A DNA stretch of 64,000 nt from Ralstonia thomasii (GCF_958405895.1 NZ_CATZAR010000010.1); one strand, 5' to 3'; positions 10,986 through 20,681 are shown, counted from the stretch's first letter. The notes: generated by a model from the letters alone, not told the origin. Translations and numbers: made by a program.

Positions 10986-11717
10986 TCATCCCCTTCCCAC
11001 CTCGTATGCAAGCCGATGCAGGCCCGCAAAGTCCAGCAGTTCGATTTCTCCGTAAGCCAGCCTGAGGATGCCGTGCGCTTCGAATTCCTTCAAAACCTGA
11101 TTCACGGTCTGCCGGGACAGTGACAGCAATTGCGCAAGCTGCTCCTGTGGCACGTGCAGCACACGCCGCGTGCCCAGGCGCAGGTCGCCGTAGCCGTCCG
11201 CCATCAGTAGCAGGCGCCGCGCCACACGCACGGGGGCGGGCAGGAGGGCGGTCTCTTCCAGCACGATGAATGTCAGGCGCAGCTTGTGAGTCAGCAGCAG
11301 GGCAAACGCATGCAGCAGCGCGGGCGAGCCATCCAGCAAGGCGATCAGCGCCGCCTGCGGCATATGCAGCAATGTCGTATGGCCGTCGGCGCGGGCGTCA
11401 TGCGTGCGGGGCTGGCGGTCGAACACGCCGATCTCGCCAAACCAGTTGACGGGTTCCAGTACAGCCAGCAGCGCTTCGCGCCCGTCTGCGCTGGTGGCGC
11501 CGATGCGGATCGTGCCTTCCACCACGCAGTAGAGGCCGTCGGGCGCGTCGCCACGCTGGAAGAGGATCTCCCCAGCGCCCAAGCGGCGCACTGCCGCGAT
11601 GTCGATCAATGCGTCTTGCAAGGTTGCCCCGAGCGTGCCGAACCAGCTGCTGGCGTGCAGGCGTTCGCGGTACGAGCGGGCGTCCAGCGTGCCGGATGTG
11701 GCGACGGGGTGGTCCAT
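10986..11717 (-). CDS. Crp/Fnr-family transcriptional regulator
   Basis: A 243-aa regulator with an N-terminal cyclic-nucleotide-binding-type beta barrel (about residues 25-140, with LGAGEILFQRGDAPDGLYCV and VEGTIRIGATSADGREALL) and a C-terminal winged helix (VPQEQLAQLLSLSRQTVNQV). There is no cysteine cluster like that of Fnr, so an Fe-S sensor is unlikely, and the ligand is unknown. It precedes fusA on the same strand with a 129-bp gap, so co-transcription is possible but not shown. The Mpo1-like gene diverges from it. Confidence 0.85.
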   Translation of the reverse strand: MDHPVATSGTLDARSYRERLHASSWFGTLGATLQDALIDIAAVRRLGAGEILFQRGDAPDGLYCVVEGTIRIGATSADGREALLAVLEPVNWFGEIGVFDRQPRTHDARADGHTTLLHMPQAALIALLDGSPALLHAFALLLTHKLRLTFIVLEETALLPAPVRVARRLLLMADGYGDLRLGTRRVLHVPQEQLAQLLSLSRQTVNQVLKEFEAHGILRLAYGEIELLDFAGLHRLAYEVGRG

Positions 11718-11864
11718 GGGGGCGGCTGAAGAGCGCTTCGGAAACGTCGAATGTGTCGGCTACGCGACAGAGCGGCGTGCCATCCACTGACTAGGATGAA
11801 ACGATCATAACGAGCGTGCGGCTGAAGCGTCCATGCTGCAAGCGCACAAAAACCGGAGACCTTC

Positions 11865-12398
11865 ATGCGCACCCTGTCTGACCATCTTTCCAACTACGCC
11901 GCTTACCACCAGGACGGCCGCAATATCGCCACGCACTTTGTCGGCATTCCGGCGATTGTGCTGGCGGTTGCGGTGTTGCTGTCGCGGCCCGTGCTGGCAG
12001 ACCTGTCTGGCGTGGCCGTAACACCGGCACTGCTCGTGCTGGCGCTGACGACGCTGTTCTACCTGCGTTTGGACGCGATGTTCGGCGTGGTGATGTTTGC
12101 GCTGATTGCCGTGTGCGTGTGGGCGGGCAACCACGTGGCCGCACATTCGACGGCGGCCTGGTTGTCAGTGGGCATCGGCCTGTTCGTGATCGGCTGGATC
12201 ATCCAGTTTGTCGGCCACTACTACGAAGGACGTAAGCCGGCGTTCGTCGACGATCTGGCGGGCCTGGTGATTGGGCCGCTGTTCCTGGTGGCCGAGACAG
12301 CGTTTGCCCTGGGTTTGCGCGCGAAGCTGCGTGACGAGGTGGTCAGCCGCTCGCACGCCATGCGCGCCGCGATGGCGGTCAAGCACGCCACCGCCTGA
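11865..12398 (+). CDS. Mpo1-like / DUF962 membrane protein
   Basis: A 177-aa integral membrane protein of the Mpo1 (YGL010w, DUF962) family. It begins MRTLSDHLSNYAAYHQDGRN followed by ATHFVGIPAIVLAV, which is the characteristic start with its conserved His residues, and has about four membrane segments; IQFVGHYYEGRKPAFVDDL carries the second conserved His-containing loop. Yeast Mpo1 is an Fe(II)-dependent dioxygenase in alpha-oxidation of 2-hydroxy fatty acids; the bacterial role is inferred from that. It is divergent from the Crp/Fnr gene and convergent with the crotonase gene, 28 bp away. Confidence 0.8.
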   Translation: MRTLSDHLSNYAAYHQDGRNIATHFVGIPAIVLAVAVLLSRPVLADLSGVAVTPALLVLALTTLFYLRLDAMFGVVMFALIAVCVWAGNHVAAHSTAAWLSVGIGLFVIGWIIQFVGHYYEGRKPAFVDDLAGLVIGPLFLVAETAFALGLRAKLRDEVVSRSHAMRAAMAVKHATA

Positions 12399-12426
12399 GC
12401 TGCCAGCCCCAGGCTATTTCTAATTT

Positions 12427-13248
12427 CTATTCGGACTTCGCGGCCGGTTGAAAAACCGGTGCGCGATTCTGCATGCCGGCCAGCACCGCCTCGCGCTGAT
12501 TGACCGTGCCGATCAGCCGGTCCTGCTCGACCGACTCGGCCAGCAGAATGGCAGGGGTGTCGCCGTCTTCCGCAACTCGCATCAAGCGCTTGCCTGCACG
12601 GATGGCGTCGGGACTCTTCTGGGCAATGTCGCGCGCCGCCGCCAGCGCCGCCGCGCGCGGATCGTCCACAACGTGCGTCGCCAGCCCCAGGGCGAACGCT
12701 TCTTCGCCGTTGACGACACGACCGCTGTAGATCAGCTCGCGCAGCCGATCCGCGCGGACCAGGCCACGCGTGAGCGCCATGCCGCCCATGTCGGGCACCA
12801 GACCCCATTTGATTTCCATGACCGACAGGCGCGTGTCGGCCGCCACGTAGCGCACGTCGGCGCCCAGCGCGATCTGCAGGCCGCCGCCGTAAGCGACACC
12901 ATGCACTGCAGCCAGCACAGGCACCGGCAGATCACGCCATACCGTGCAGGCGTACTGCGGCAGATTGGCCGCCCCATGCGTGCGCTTGGCAAGACGGCCG
13001 GCGCTGATGCCTGAACCGGCGTCGTTGCTGGCCAGGCCTGCCATGCTCGCCATGTCGAGGCCCGCGCAGAAGGCGCGACCCTCTCCGGACAGCACGACTG
13101 CGCGAAGATCGGCCTCGTTCATCAGGCGTTTACCAACGGTCACGAGCGCTTCGAACATGGCCGGGTCGATGGCGTTCATTTTCTCGGGGCGGTTGAGCCG
13201 GACTTCAGCCACGCCGGCGTCGATGCTGAGCAGGATGCGGTCAGTCAT
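12427..13248 (-). CDS. enoyl-CoA hydratase/isomerase family (crotonase) protein
   Basis: A 273-aa crotonase-fold enzyme. The start MTDRILLSIDAGVAEVRLNR, the oxyanion-hole loop GRAFCAGLDM and the second glycine-rich loop HGVAYGGGLQIALGADVRYV are all present. Members hydrate enoyl-CoA or act as isomerases, hydrolases or dehalogenases, and the substrate cannot be inferred. ATG 13248 is used; the longer frame to 13470 reads through the ferredoxin gene. It lies 29 bp downstream of the ferredoxin gene on the same strand and is probably co-transcribed with it. Confidence 0.85.
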   Translation of the reverse strand: MTDRILLSIDAGVAEVRLNRPEKMNAIDPAMFEALVTVGKRLMNEADLRAVVLSGEGRAFCAGLDMASMAGLASNDAGSGISAGRLAKRTHGAANLPQYACTVWRDLPVPVLAAVHGVAYGGGLQIALGADVRYVAADTRLSVMEIKWGLVPDMGGMALTRGLVRADRLRELIYSGRVVNGEEAFALGLATHVVDDPRAAALAAARDIAQKSPDAIRAGKRLMRVAEDGDTPAILLAESVEQDRLIGTVNQREAVLAGMQNRAPVFQPAAKSE

Positions 13249-13277
13249 GAAGAGGTGTTCTGTGCGAGAGAGTCGAA

Positions 13278-13616
13278 TCAATCGAGAGCGATGACCAATG
13301 CATCGCGCTTGTCCTTCACCTGCGCCCAGTGCGCATGATCGGGCAGCGGCGGTTGCACCTTGGTCAGCCGGGGCCAGTCGGCGCGGCGCGAGAGCTGTGC
13401 ATTCAGTGCGATGAAGTCCTGCTGATCGGCCGGCACTTCGGCAGCCGGGTAGATCGCGCCCACCGGGCACTCAGGTACGCAGATCGAGCAATCGATGCAT
13501 TCATCCGGATCGATCACCAGGAAATTGGGACCTGCGTGGAAGCAGTCCATGGGGCAGACGGCGACGCAGTCGGTGTATTTGCATTGGATGCAGGATTCGG
13601 TGACTACATATGGCAT
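13278..13616 (-). CDS. fdxA: 7Fe ferredoxin (FdxA type)
   Basis: A 112-aa ferredoxin with one [3Fe-4S] and one [4Fe-4S] binding set. The N-terminus MPYVVTESCIQCKYTDCVAV and the cysteine-rich DECIDCSICVPECPVGAIYP segment place it with Azotobacter FdI-type ferredoxins. Length and the Trp-containing tail (LTKVQPPLPDHAHW) fit the FdxA family. The frame runs upstream to 13676, but MPYVVTE is the family start. It is the first gene of a pair with the crotonase gene and diverges from acnB. Confidence 0.9.
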   Translation of the reverse strand: MPYVVTESCIQCKYTDCVAVCPMDCFHAGPNFLVIDPDECIDCSICVPECPVGAIYPAAEVPADQQDFIALNAQLSRRADWPRLTKVQPPLPDHAHWAQVKDKRDALVIALD

Positions 13617-13721
13617 TGCGGGCGAGGGTCGGGACCGGTTGGGAACTCGTCCGCAATTATGCGGCATCGGATCCAACGAGGGCGGTTTGCCCGTTTAACT
13701 CTTATATAAGATATAAGACAT

Positions 13722-13750
13722 TTGACCGTCTGGGGTATTGCGATTAGAAT
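13722..13750 (+). promoter_or_regulatory. sigma-70 promoter of acnB
   Basis: TTGACC (13722-13727), a 17-bp spacer and TAGAAT (13745-13750) form a near-consensus promoter about 75 bp ahead of the acnB start. Immediately upstream is an AT-rich stretch with the repeats TTATATAAG and ATATAAG (13702-13717), unusual in this GC-rich region and a candidate UP element or regulator site. Confidence 0.72.
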
Positions 13751-13826
13751 CGCGCCCAAGCGGCGCCCGGAACACCTTCGGGTGCCCGAAAAGATTCCCC
13801 TGTAACGTCATCTCAGCAGGTCTTCC

Positions 13827-16412
13827 ATGCTTGAAAACTATCGCGCTCACGTGGCCGCTCGCGCCGCGCTCGGTATTCCCCCGTTGCCGCTGACGGCTCA
13901 ACAGACCGCCGAACTGGTCGAACTGCTGACCAATCCGCCCGCTGGCGAAGAGCAGACCCTGGTCGACCTGATCACCCATCGCGTGCCCGCAGGCGTGGAC
14001 GAAGCCGCCCGGGTGAAGGCCGGCTTCCTGGCCGCCGTAGCCAAGGGCGAGACCGCCTGCGCGCTGATTTCGCGTGCCCACGCCACCGAGCTGCTCGGCA
14101 CGATGCTGGGCGGCTACAACATCCAGCCGCTGATCGAACTGCTGGCTGACGCCGAAGTGGGCGCTACCGCCGCAGAAGCGTTGAAGAAGACGCTGCTGAT
14201 GTTCGATCAGTTCCACGATGTGAAGGAACTCGCCGACAAGGGCAACGCCAACGCGCGCGCCGTGCTGCAAAGCTGGGCCGACGCCGAATGGTTTACGAGC
14301 CGTCCGGAAGTGCCGGAAAGCCTGACCATCACCGTGTTCAAGGTAACGGGCGAAACCAACACCGACGACCTGTCGCCGGCACCGGACGCCACCACCCGCC
14401 CGGACATCCCGATGCACGCACTGGCGATGCTGAAGAACGCACGCCCCGGCATCACGCCGGAAGAAGACGGCAAGCGCGGCCCGGTCAAGTTCATCGAATC
14501 GCTGAAGGAAAAGGGTCATCTCGTCGCCTATGTGGGCGACGTGGTCGGCACCGGCTCCTCGCGCAAGTCGGCCACCAACTCGGTGCTGTGGTTCACGGGT
14601 GAAGACATTCCGTTCGTCCCGAACAAGCGCTTCGGCGGCGTGTGCCTCGGCGGCAAGATCGCCCCGATCTTCTACAACACGATGGAAGACGCCGGCGCGC
14701 TGCCGATCGAACTCGACGTGTCGCAAATGAACATGGGCGACGTGGTCGAACTGCGCCCGTACGAAGGCAAGGCACTGAAGGACGGCAAGGTCATCGCCGA
14801 ATTCCAGGTCAAGTCCGACGTGCTGTTCGACGAAGTGCGCGCCGGCGGCCGCATTCCGCTGATCATCGGCCGCGGCCTGACCGCCAAGGCCCGTGAAGCG
14901 CTGGGCCTCGCACCGTCGACGCTGTTCCGCCTGCCGCACCTGCCGGCCGACAGCGGCAAGGGCTTCTCGCTGGCGCAGAAGATGGTTGGCCGCGCGTGCG
15001 GCCTGCCGGAAGGCCAGGGCATCCGTCCGGGCACGTACTGCGAACCGAAGATGACCTCGGTCGGCTCGCAAGACACCACGGGCCCGATGACCCGCGACGA
15101 ACTGAAGGATCTGGCGTGCCTCGGCTTCTCGGCCGACCTGGTGATGCAGTCGTTCTGCCACACCGCCGCGTATCCGAAGCCGGTGGACGTGAAGACGCAC
15201 CAGACGCTGCCGAACTTCATCAGCACGCGCGGCGGCATCGCTCTGCGCCCGGGCGACGGCGTGATCCACTCGTGGCTGAACCGCATGCTGCTGCCCGACA
15301 CCGTCGGCACCGGCGGCGACTCGCACACGCGCTTCCCGATCGGCATCAGCTTCCCGGCGGGTTCGGGCCTGGTCGCCTTCGCGGCAGCCACCGGCACGAT
15401 GCCGCTGGACATGCCGGAATCGGTGCTTGTCCGCTTCAAGGGGAAGATGCAGCCGGGCGTCACGCTGCGTGATCTGGTCAACGCGATTCCGCTGTACGCG
15501 ATCAAGCAGGGCATGCTGACGGTCGCCAAGCAAGGCAAGAAGAACATCTTCTCGGGCCGCATCCTCGAAATCGAAGGCCTGCCTGACCTGAAGGTCGAGC
15601 AAGCGTTCGAGCTGTCGGATGCATCGGCTGAGCGTTCGGCCGCAGGTTGCACGGTGCACCTGAACAAGGAGCCGATCATCGAATACCTGAACAGCAACAT
15701 CACGCTGCTCAAGTGGATGATCGCGCAAGGCTACCAGGATGCCCGCAGCCTGCAGCGCCGCATCAAGGCGATGGAAGCTTGGCTGGCGGATCCGCAACTG
15801 CTGCAACCGGATGCCGATGCCGAATACGCCGCCGTCATCGAGATCGACCTGGCCGACATCCACGAGCCGATCGTGGCCTGCCCGAACGACCCGGACGACG
15901 TGAAGACGCTGTCCGACGTGGCCGGCGCGACCATCGACGAAGTGTTCATCGGCTCGTGCATGACCAACATCGGTCACTTCCGTGCCGCGTCGAAGCTGCT
16001 CGAAGGCAAGCGCGACATTCCGGTCAAGCTGTGGGTGGCCCCGCCGACCAAGATGGACCAGAAGCAGCTGACCGAAGAAGGTCACTACGGCGTGTTCGGC
16101 ACGGCCGGTGCGCGTACCGAAATGCCGGGCTGCTCGCTGTGCATGGGTAACCAGGCACAGGTGCGCGAAGGTGCAACGGTCATGTCGACGTCGACCCGTA
16201 ACTTCCCGAACCGTCTGGGCAAGAACACGAACGTGTACCTTGGCTCGGCGGAACTGGCAGCGATCTGCTCGCGTCTGGGCAAGATCCCGACCAAGGAAGA
16301 ATACATGGCCGACATGGGCGTGCTCACCGCGAACGGTGACAAGATCTACCAGTACATGAACTTCGACCAGATCGAAGACTTCAAGGAAGTGGCCGACACC
16401 GTGCAGATGTAA
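13827..16412 (+). CDS. acnB: aconitate hydratase B
   Basis: Aconitase B, 861 aa, the TCA-cycle enzyme that interconverts citrate and isocitrate and in many bacteria also converts 2-methyl-cis-aconitate. It has the AcnB-specific order: N-terminal HEAT-like domain (MLENYRAHVAARAALGIPPL), swivel domain (ETNTDDLSPAPDA, GTGSSRKSATNS), then the catalytic domains. The [4Fe-4S] ligands are in GSCMTNIGHFR and GCSLCMGNQ. Codon use is strongly biased to C/G-ending codons, as expected for a highly expressed gene. It is monocistronic, with its own promoter and terminator. Confidence 0.97.
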   Translation: MLENYRAHVAARAALGIPPLPLTAQQTAELVELLTNPPAGEEQTLVDLITHRVPAGVDEAARVKAGFLAAVAKGETACALISRAHATELLGTMLGGYNIQPLIELLADAEVGATAAEALKKTLLMFDQFHDVKELADKGNANARAVLQSWADAEWFTSRPEVPESLTITVFKVTGETNTDDLSPAPDATTRPDIPMHALAMLKNARPGITPEEDGKRGPVKFIESLKEKGHLVAYVGDVVGTGSSRKSATNSVLWFTGEDIPFVPNKRFGGVCLGGKIAPIFYNTMEDAGALPIELDVSQMNMGDVVELRPYEGKALKDGKVIAEFQVKSDVLFDEVRAGGRIPLIIGRGLTAKAREALGLAPSTLFRLPHLPADSGKGFSLAQKMVGRACGLPEGQGIRPGTYCEPKMTSVGSQDTTGPMTRDELKDLACLGFSADLVMQSFCHTAAYPKPVDVKTHQTLPNFISTRGGIALRPGDGVIHSWLNRMLLPDTVGTGGDSHTRFPIGISFPAGSGLVAFAAATGTMPLDMPESVLVRFKGKMQPGVTLRDLVNAIPLYAIKQGMLTVAKQGKKNIFSGRILEIEGLPDLKVEQAFELSDASAERSAAGCTVHLNKEPIIEYLNSNITLLKWMIAQGYQDARSLQRRIKAMEAWLADPQLLQPDADAEYAAVIEIDLADIHEPIVACPNDPDDVKTLSDVAGATIDEVFIGSCMTNIGHFRAASKLLEGKRDIPVKLWVAPPTKMDQKQLTEEGHYGVFGTAGARTEMPGCSLCMGNQAQVREGATVMSTSTRNFPNRLGKNTNVYLGSAELAAICSRLGKIPTKEEYMADMGVLTANGDKIYQYMNFDQIEDFKEVADTVQM

Positions 16413-16459
16413 ACGCGTTGTCGTGACTGCGTCGGGTCCTACCTGACGTAGTGAAGTGC

Positions 16460-16497
16460 AAAGGCGCCGGGGGTGGAATGCCCCCGGCGCCTTTTGT
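16460..16497. terminator. bidirectional intrinsic terminator between acnB and the peptidase gene
   Basis: A perfect stem AAAGGCGCCGGGGG / CCCCCGGCGCCTTT with a 7-nt loop is followed by TTGTTTT on the plus strand and preceded by an A-containing run that serves the minus strand. It ends acnB and can also stop transcription from the convergent peptidase gene. Confidence 0.88.
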
Positions 16498-16566
16498 TTT
16501 GATGCTTCGCCGGATTCTGCCGCTGGCGGGAACCCGAAAGGGCCCGGCTGCCTAAGCCGCGTGGTG

Positions 16567-18270
16567 TCAGTGGATAATGATCGACACCGTGGAATACGCC
16601 GGCACCGTGATCGTCTCGCTGTACGTGCCGGCCTTCGTGCCGCGCGCCACCGGAAACTGACCGAAGCCTTGCAGCGTGGCCGGCACGGACGTCGGCATGG
16701 AGCGCTGGCTGGTATAGCTGGGGCCGTTCAGCGCCGGGATCGAGAAGCCGCTGTCCGAGCGAGCCGGATACGCGAAGCCCGACGGGCTGCCCGGTACCGG
16801 AAGCAGCGCGACCGCCGTGCCCCAGCGGCCCGTTGCATCGCCCAGGCCTGCGCCGCCGCCGGCCTGGATGGCGTTGCTCAGCACCGAAGCCGAATCCGTC
16901 GACGAGAAGTTCTGCAGCAGATTCGTGTAGTACGCAATGCCGTACTGGCGCAGCAGGAAGCCGCCCAGGCTGCCCGAAATCGGATACCCAGGGCACGACG
17001 ATGACAGCGACGGATCGAACGCCGTGAGCGAGCAATCGTAAGCGCTTTGTAGCCAGGCCGGGAAGCGGCTGTCGCGCACGTTGTTGAAGCTCGGATCGAT
17101 CTGGCTGGAGAGCACATCCTCCATCGTCATCGCCGTCATTTCTTCCAGCCACGTGCCGTACATGTACTGCGAGCCGTGCAGCACGCCGCGCTGATAGAAG
17201 TTGGCCATGTGCGTGAATTCATGGCCGAGCGTCGAGATGACGGTGTTCAGACCGTCGGTGCCGCCCAGGTAGATGGTTTCCGAATCCACATAGAGCGACA
17301 GCGACTGGTTGGACAGCGGCTGCGAGCTGGTGGTGAAGTTGTTGCGCGCCCAGAAGTAGCCGACGCGGCCGTAGGCCTGGCCGTCGGGCTGGATGTTCAG
17401 CACCACGATGTCGAGCGCCTGGTTCGGGTCGATCAGGCTGGCGGAGCTGGAGTAGCTGCCCCACGGCTGGCCGACCAACGAAGTGGCCAGCGTATAGACC
17501 GACTGCGTGCCCGAAGCAAACTTGGTGATGAGCGTATTGACGATACCGTCGCTGATCTTGCTGGAGCCGTATTCGGTGTTTTCCACCCACAGGTTGACGA
17601 TGCGGCCGTCGGTGGCCGTGGCTTGCTGGCGCAGCGTGGCCGTGCGCACGGTGGCGGTGCCGTCCGGCTGCTGGTGGTTCCATGTGCGCTGTGTGCCGAC
17701 GCTGGCCACCGACTGCGGGCGCAGCACCGTATCGTTGGAGGCGCCTTGCGTCTTGAGCGGGCCGGCGCCGGTGGCATAGCCGTCCAGCGCATGGATGTTG
17801 AAATCGGAAAGCTGCCGGTCGAACGCGGCGTTCGCGTCATTGCCTGCCGCGTCGGCGGCAGTCTTGGGGACCGGCGTGCCGGTGGCGTTCAGCAGCCCCA
17901 GGCCCGAGAGCGAGACGGACGGCATCGGCTGCGCCGCCGCACTCTGGTTGGTGTAGACGAGCGTCACGCTTTGGCCCGTGAGCCCCGCGATCGACACCGG
18001 AACCGTGCCGGCCGATCCGCCCGTATTGGTCGCTTGCCACACGCCCACGCCGGAGCCGGCGTAGGTATTGCCCAGCGCGCCGCAGTTTGCCCCGCTGCAT
18101 GCCGATGCCACGGTGATATTGGCGGACGAGCTTTGCGTGGCCGCCGGGGTGGCCCCCGAACTGCCGCCACCGCCGCCTCCGCCACATGCGGCCAGGGCGC
18201 CCACTACTGCCACCATCATCACGATGGTCCATTGCTTTTTGCCGCGTACGTTGTTGCTGCTGCGTTTCAT
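16567..18270 (-). CDS. secreted M30-type zinc metallopeptidase lipoprotein
   Basis: A 567-aa exported protein. The N-terminus MKRSSNNVRGKKQW, a hydrophobic segment and the lipobox LAAC followed by seven glycines mark a lipoprotein (signal peptidase II) anchored to the outer membrane, with a Gly/Ser/Thr-rich linker. The zinc motif HEFTHM (His350 to His354) followed by WLEEMTAMTMEDV (glutamate ligand) places it with the M30 (hyicolysin / hemagglutinin-like) peptidases. ATG 18270 is chosen over the longer frame because it gives a clean lipoprotein signal. It stands alone, convergent with acnB. The substrate is not known. Confidence 0.78.
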   Translation of the reverse strand: MKRSSNNVRGKKQWTIVMMVAVVGALAACGGGGGGGSSGATPAATQSSSANITVASACSGANCGALGNTYAGSGVGVWQATNTGGSAGTVPVSIAGLTGQSVTLVYTNQSAAAQPMPSVSLSGLGLLNATGTPVPKTAADAAGNDANAAFDRQLSDFNIHALDGYATGAGPLKTQGASNDTVLRPQSVASVGTQRTWNHQQPDGTATVRTATLRQQATATDGRIVNLWVENTEYGSSKISDGIVNTLITKFASGTQSVYTLATSLVGQPWGSYSSSASLIDPNQALDIVVLNIQPDGQAYGRVGYFWARNNFTTSSQPLSNQSLSLYVDSETIYLGGTDGLNTVISTLGHEFTHMANFYQRGVLHGSQYMYGTWLEEMTAMTMEDVLSSQIDPSFNNVRDSRFPAWLQSAYDCSLTAFDPSLSSSCPGYPISGSLGGFLLRQYGIAYYTNLLQNFSSTDSASVLSNAIQAGGGAGLGDATGRWGTAVALLPVPGSPSGFAYPARSDSGFSIPALNGPSYTSQRSMPTSVPATLQGFGQFPVARGTKAGTYSETITVPAYSTVSIIIH

Positions 18271-18593
18271 CCACTTCTCTCCAAATCCGCAAATACCGAA
18301 AGCCTGCGCGAGCGCGGCTCGTGACCGCCCAGACGCAACACGCGGACGGATTCTCAAGGTGAAGTGGCGGATTCGATCCGTGGAAATGATGGCTTCACAG
18401 CCCTCAATTCCCCCCGATGTGGGGGTGCGCAAAGTTTGCGTTGGCGAAAAGGTTGAAAAAGTCGTAGCTGCGGGATGTAGAAGCAGAAAACGGAGGAGGG
18501 CGCCCGAAGCCACTTTGGCGGCCGGGGCATCCGCTAGAATGGGCCGCCCGCTTCCTCATAGCGCTGCAAACGCGCTCAATACGTCACTCGCCG
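18271..18593. promoter_or_regulatory. divergent intergenic region, peptidase / LysR
   Basis: About 320 bp without a supported gene. A TAGAAT at 18535-18540 may be the -10 element of the rightward LysR gene, but no good -35 is present. The interval from 18410 to 18500 is purine-rich. No operator could be defined. Confidence 0.35.
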
Positions 18594-19460
18594 ATGCTCG
18601 TCGCGCAGCTCAAATCGTTCTTCATGGTCGCCCGCCTGGGCAGCATCACGCTGGCAGCCAAGCAACTTGGCCTGTCGCAGCCGACCGTCACTTCGCAGAT
18701 CCGCGCCCTGGAGGAGGCTTATGGCGTGGAGCTGTTCTACCGGGGCGGGCGCCGGCTGACCCTGTCGGATGCCGGTGTGCGGCTGATGCCGCTGGTGGAC
18801 CAGCTCGTGCGCCAGGAAACCGAGATCGACTTCTTTCTGCGCAACTCCGGTGACATGGGCTCGGGGCACCTGCGCATCGGCGCGACGGCGCCGTATTACG
18901 TGCTCGACATCGTGGATCGCTTCTGCAAAAGCCATCCCGGCATCGACGTGAGCATCGAAGCCGGCAATTCGGTGCAGATGCTCGAAGCGCTGCAGGAGTA
19001 CCGCGTTGACGTGGCGTCGTCGTCGCAGCGCGTGGACGACGCGCGCTTTCTGCGCATTGAACTGGCACGCGATCCGCTGGTGCTGGTGGTGCATCGCAAC
19101 CACGCGCTGGCCGACCGGACGAGCGTGCCTGTGAGCGTGCTGTCGCAATGCCGGCTGCTGGTGCGCGAAGTTGGATCGACCACCCGCGCCATGACCGAAA
19201 CGATGATGGCCCAGGCAGGCGTCACGCCGGCTTCCACGGTGGAGATCGGCAGCCGGGAATCCATCCGCGAGGCCATCACGCGCAACCTGGGCGTGAGCGT
19301 TATCGCCCGCCAGGAAGTGCCGAGCCACGCGGATCTGCGTGTGCTCCCGTTCGAAGGCGGCGCGCCGGAGCTGAGCGAATACTTGTACTGCCTGCAGGAT
19401 CGGCGCGAGGCGCGGTTGATTGCGGCCTTCCTGAGCGAAGTCCGGCCGGTTTCTTCATAG
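18594..19460 (+). CDS. LysR-family regulator of 2-aminoethylphosphonate catabolism
   Basis: A 288-aa LysR-type regulator. The helix-turn-helix is at the N-terminus (GSITLAAKQLGLSQPTVTSQ), followed by the periplasmic-binding-like effector domain (GHLRIGATAPYYVLDIVDRF). It resembles the family of LysR regulators found with aminoethylphosphonate genes (the TIGR03339 group, from memory), and it is immediately followed by the phn transporter genes on the same strand, so it is the likely activator of this operon. The second LysR at 26469-27404 is of the same type. Confidence 0.85.
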   Translation: MLVAQLKSFFMVARLGSITLAAKQLGLSQPTVTSQIRALEEAYGVELFYRGGRRLTLSDAGVRLMPLVDQLVRQETEIDFFLRNSGDMGSGHLRIGATAPYYVLDIVDRFCKSHPGIDVSIEAGNSVQMLEALQEYRVDVASSSQRVDDARFLRIELARDPLVLVVHRNHALADRTSVPVSVLSQCRLLVREVGSTTRAMTETMMAQAGVTPASTVEIGSRESIREAITRNLGVSVIARQEVPSHADLRVLPFEGGAPELSEYLYCLQDRREARLIAAFLSEVRPVSS

Positions 19461-19538
19461 ACCGGACCAAAATCCGGAAATGCGCGCATTGGCGTTTTTG
19501 GGGTAACTGCCACAAGGGGTACATGTCGGCTGGCTACA

Positions 19539-20681
19539 GTGGCGACCGTTTTTGCCACTGTCTGCGCCCCCGTGCCCCTCCCTCAGCCTGCTACCAACCC
19601 GACCTCGGGTTCTGCCACGCCGTTCCTGTCCGTGCGGCAAATCTCGCGCCGCTTTGGCGCGTTCACGGCCCTCGACGGTGTGTCGCTGGATGTGGCGCAG
19701 GGGGAATTCGTCTGCCTGCTGGGCCCCTCGGGCTGCGGCAAGACGACCCTGCTGCGCATCATTGCGGGGCTGGAGGCGCACGACGGCGGCCAGATCGTCG
19801 CCGGCGGCCGCGATATCTCCAACCTGCCGCCACGCGAGCGTGACTACGGCATCGTCTTCCAGTCGTACGCGCTGTTCCCCAACCTGACGGTTGCGCAGAA
19901 CGTTGGTTACGGGCTGGACACCAGCAACGGCAACCGTGCGCGCATGCAGGCGCGCGTCTCGGAGATGCTGACCTTGGTCGGCTTGGCTGGCAGCGAGGCG
20001 AAATACCCGTCGCAGCTGTCGGGCGGCCAGCAGCAACGCGTGGCACTGGCCCGGGCGCTGGCGCCCTCACCGTCCTTGTTGCTGCTGGATGAGCCGATGT
20101 CGGCGCTGGATGCCCAGGTGCGCGAACACCTGCGCATCGAGCTGCGCCGCCTGCAGCGCAAGCTGAACGTGACCACGCTGATGGTCACGCACGACCAGGA
20201 CGAGGCCATGGCGATGGCCGATCGCATCGCCGTCATGTCGAACGGCCGCATTGAGCAGACCGGCTCGCCGACGGAGATCTATTCGCGCCCGGCCACCGCG
20301 TTTGTCGCAGGCTTTGTCGGCCAGGCCAACTGGCTGCCGCTGGAGCGCGCGGAAGACGGCACGCCCACGCTGGCCGGCCAACCGCTGCTGCTGGATCCGG
20401 CTTTCGCAGACAGTGCCTCGGCTCCAGGCCGGCTGTTCTGCCGCCCCGAGGCCGTCACGCTGCACCCCGACGACGACGCCCCCAACCGCCATCTCGCCCG
20501 CGTGGTCGACCAGATCTACCTTGGCAGCCGCACGCGCGTGACGCTGTCGATCGATGGCCTGACCGACGCACCGCTGGTGGCCGAAGTGGCATCGAGCGCG
20601 CTGCAAGCCGGCCGCAACGGCCTGGGCGACAGCAAGCTCTGGATCGCGCTGGAGCGCGACGGCCTGCGCGTGTATGCCTGA
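19539..20681 (+). CDS. phnT: 2-aminoethylphosphonate ABC transporter, ATP-binding protein
   Basis: A 380-aa ABC ATPase. Walker A is GPSGCGKTT, the Q-loop is in VFQSYALFPNLTVAQNVGYG, the signature LSGGQQQR is followed by Walker B LLLLDEPMSALD, and a C-terminal TOBE-like domain (about 290-380) is present. It is of the PotA/PhnT type and energises import through the fused permease downstream. The start is uncertain: GTG 19539 lacks a clear ribosome-binding site, and the AAGGGG at 19514 suits an out-of-frame ATG. The gene ends within or next to the start of the permease gene. Confidence 0.88.
   Translation: MATVFATVCAPVPLPQPATNPTSGSATPFLSVRQISRRFGAFTALDGVSLDVAQGEFVCLLGPSGCGKTTLLRIIAGLEAHDGGQIVAGGRDISNLPPRERDYGIVFQSYALFPNLTVAQNVGYGLDTSNGNRARMQARVSEMLTLVGLAGSEAKYPSQLSGGQQQRVALARALAPSPSLLLLDEPMSALDAQVREHLRIELRRLQRKLNVTTLMVTHDQDEAMAMADRIAVMSNGRIEQTGSPTEIYSRPATAFVAGFVGQANWLPLERAEDGTPTLAGQPLLLDPAFADSASAPGRLFCRPEAVTLHPDDDAPNRHLARVVDQIYLGSRTRVTLSIDGLTDAPLVAEVASSALQAGRNGLGDSKLWIALERDGLRVYA

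Noticed and set aside
13695..16085. 796-codon open frame on the minus strand opposite acnB
   Set aside because: Composition is His/Arg/Ala-rich nonsense with no domain; it is an antisense shadow of acnB, whose codon bias keeps the opposite strand open.
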